Position numbers and translations under genes: made by a program
Part shown: in pieces, positions 5,324 to 5,646 of the stretch
Position numbering within the stretch: position 1 is the first letter of the stretch
Layout of the letters: every line of letters starts with the position of its first letter
Origin: IGN2 sp964639955
GTDB lineage: Bacteria > Bacteroidota > Ignavibacteria > Ignavibacteriales > Ignavibacteriaceae
Length of the DNA stretch: 5,646 nt
Reading direction: 5' to 3'
NCBI GenBank assembly: GCA_964639955.1
Contig: CAZXGJ010000104.1
Span: 1 to 5,646 of the forward strand
The notes under the pieces: generated by a model
Seen by the model: the letters and a program-made list of their open reading frames with translations, nothing else
Told to the model about the DNA's origin: nothing
The model's database searches: none

Positions 5324-5646
5324 ATGATAACAAAAAATTCAATCGGACTAATTGAAATGGGAAGCATTGCCTCCGGAATTCAGGCAGCTGATCTGATGCT
5401 TAAAACTTCAGAAGTTGAACTCATGATTTCAAGAACAATCTGTTCCGGAAAATATATGACATTAATTGCGGGCGATGTTGCAGCAGTTACATCCGCAGTT
5501 GAAAACGCAGTCAACAGCATAGGTTTTGGCGTAATAGATCATTTTGTAATTCCGAATGTTCATCCCACAATTTTTCCGGCAATAGTCGGACACAATAATG
5601 TTCAGATGCTTGAATCGTTAGGAATTGTTGAATCTTATTCCGTTGC
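5324..5646 (+). CDS. pduT: PduT-like tandem-BMC-domain shell protein with pore iron-sulfur cysteine (partial, runs off the window)
   Basis: Translation from the ATG gives 107 residues before the window ends, beginning MITKNSIGLIEMGSIASGIQ. This is the first BMC domain of a BMC-T shell protein (about residues 5-90), with GLIE.GSIA..I.AAD.MLK, then SRTICSGKY at 36-44 and LIAGDVAAV at 47-55. At about residue 99 GIVESYSV opens the second BMC domain, as in PduT. Cys40 aligns with the PduT cysteine (Cys38 in the Citrobacter protein) that, one from each of three subunits, holds a [4Fe-4S] cluster in the trimer pore. The protein should therefore form a shell facet with an electron-conducting pore. 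The start is fixed by AGGAG (5314-5318), five bases before the ATG. It follows the PduS-like gene, its expected electron-transfer partner, after a structured 303-base gap. Complete family members are about 180-200 residues, so roughly half is present. Confidence 0.92.
   Translation, partial: MITKNSIGLIEMGSIASGIQAADLMLKTSEVELMISRTICSGKYMTLIAGDVAAVTSAVENAVNSIGFGVIDHFVIPNVHPTIFPAIVGHNNVQMLESLGIVESYSV

Overview
The window looks like a piece of an AT-rich chromosome from the Bacteroidota/Chlorobiota/Ignavibacteriota assemblage. This is inferred from three things. The secreted proteins have short signal peptides ending in FSQ or HAQ. One carries a fibronectin-III-like module followed by a 'choice-of-anchor'-type beta module, a style common in that group. 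A small lipoprotein has acidic residues straight after its lipid cysteine. No marker gene fixes the species.

Left part, minus strand (positions 13-2366): three genes run leftward. The first transcribed encodes a secreted ENPP-family nucleotide pyrophosphatase/phosphodiesterase with a complete two-zinc active site. It is followed by a small cysteine-paired lipoprotein of unknown function and a short secreted protein whose last domain appears cut off. Centre: a 115-bp divergent gap separates these from hemH (2482-3513, plus strand), a ferrochelatase with both catalytic residues and an internal four-cysteine cluster. A 196-bp gap holding a long inverted repeat follows.

Right part, plus strand (3710-5646): this is the edge of a bacterial microcompartment (BMC) locus. 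A PduS-type flavin/iron-sulfur oxidoreductase (3710-5020) is followed by the start of a PduT-type tandem-BMC shell protein (5324 to the window end), which has the cysteine expected to hold a [4Fe-4S] cluster in the shell pore. In the Salmonella pdu operon these two genes are also adjacent and in this order. PduS is thought to pass electrons to or through the PduT pore cluster, supporting redox chemistry inside the shell. The substrate of this compartment cannot be told because the signature enzymes lie outside the window.

Between the PduS-like and PduT-like genes lie 303 bases with no convincing gene. They contain a degenerate ~88-base direct repeat and several hairpins. Two of these have complementary tetraloops within a perfect 10-base inverted repeat, so they can form alternative folds. 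This is the least explained stretch of the window. It may be a dispersed REP/BIME-like element or a leader controlling shell-gene expression.
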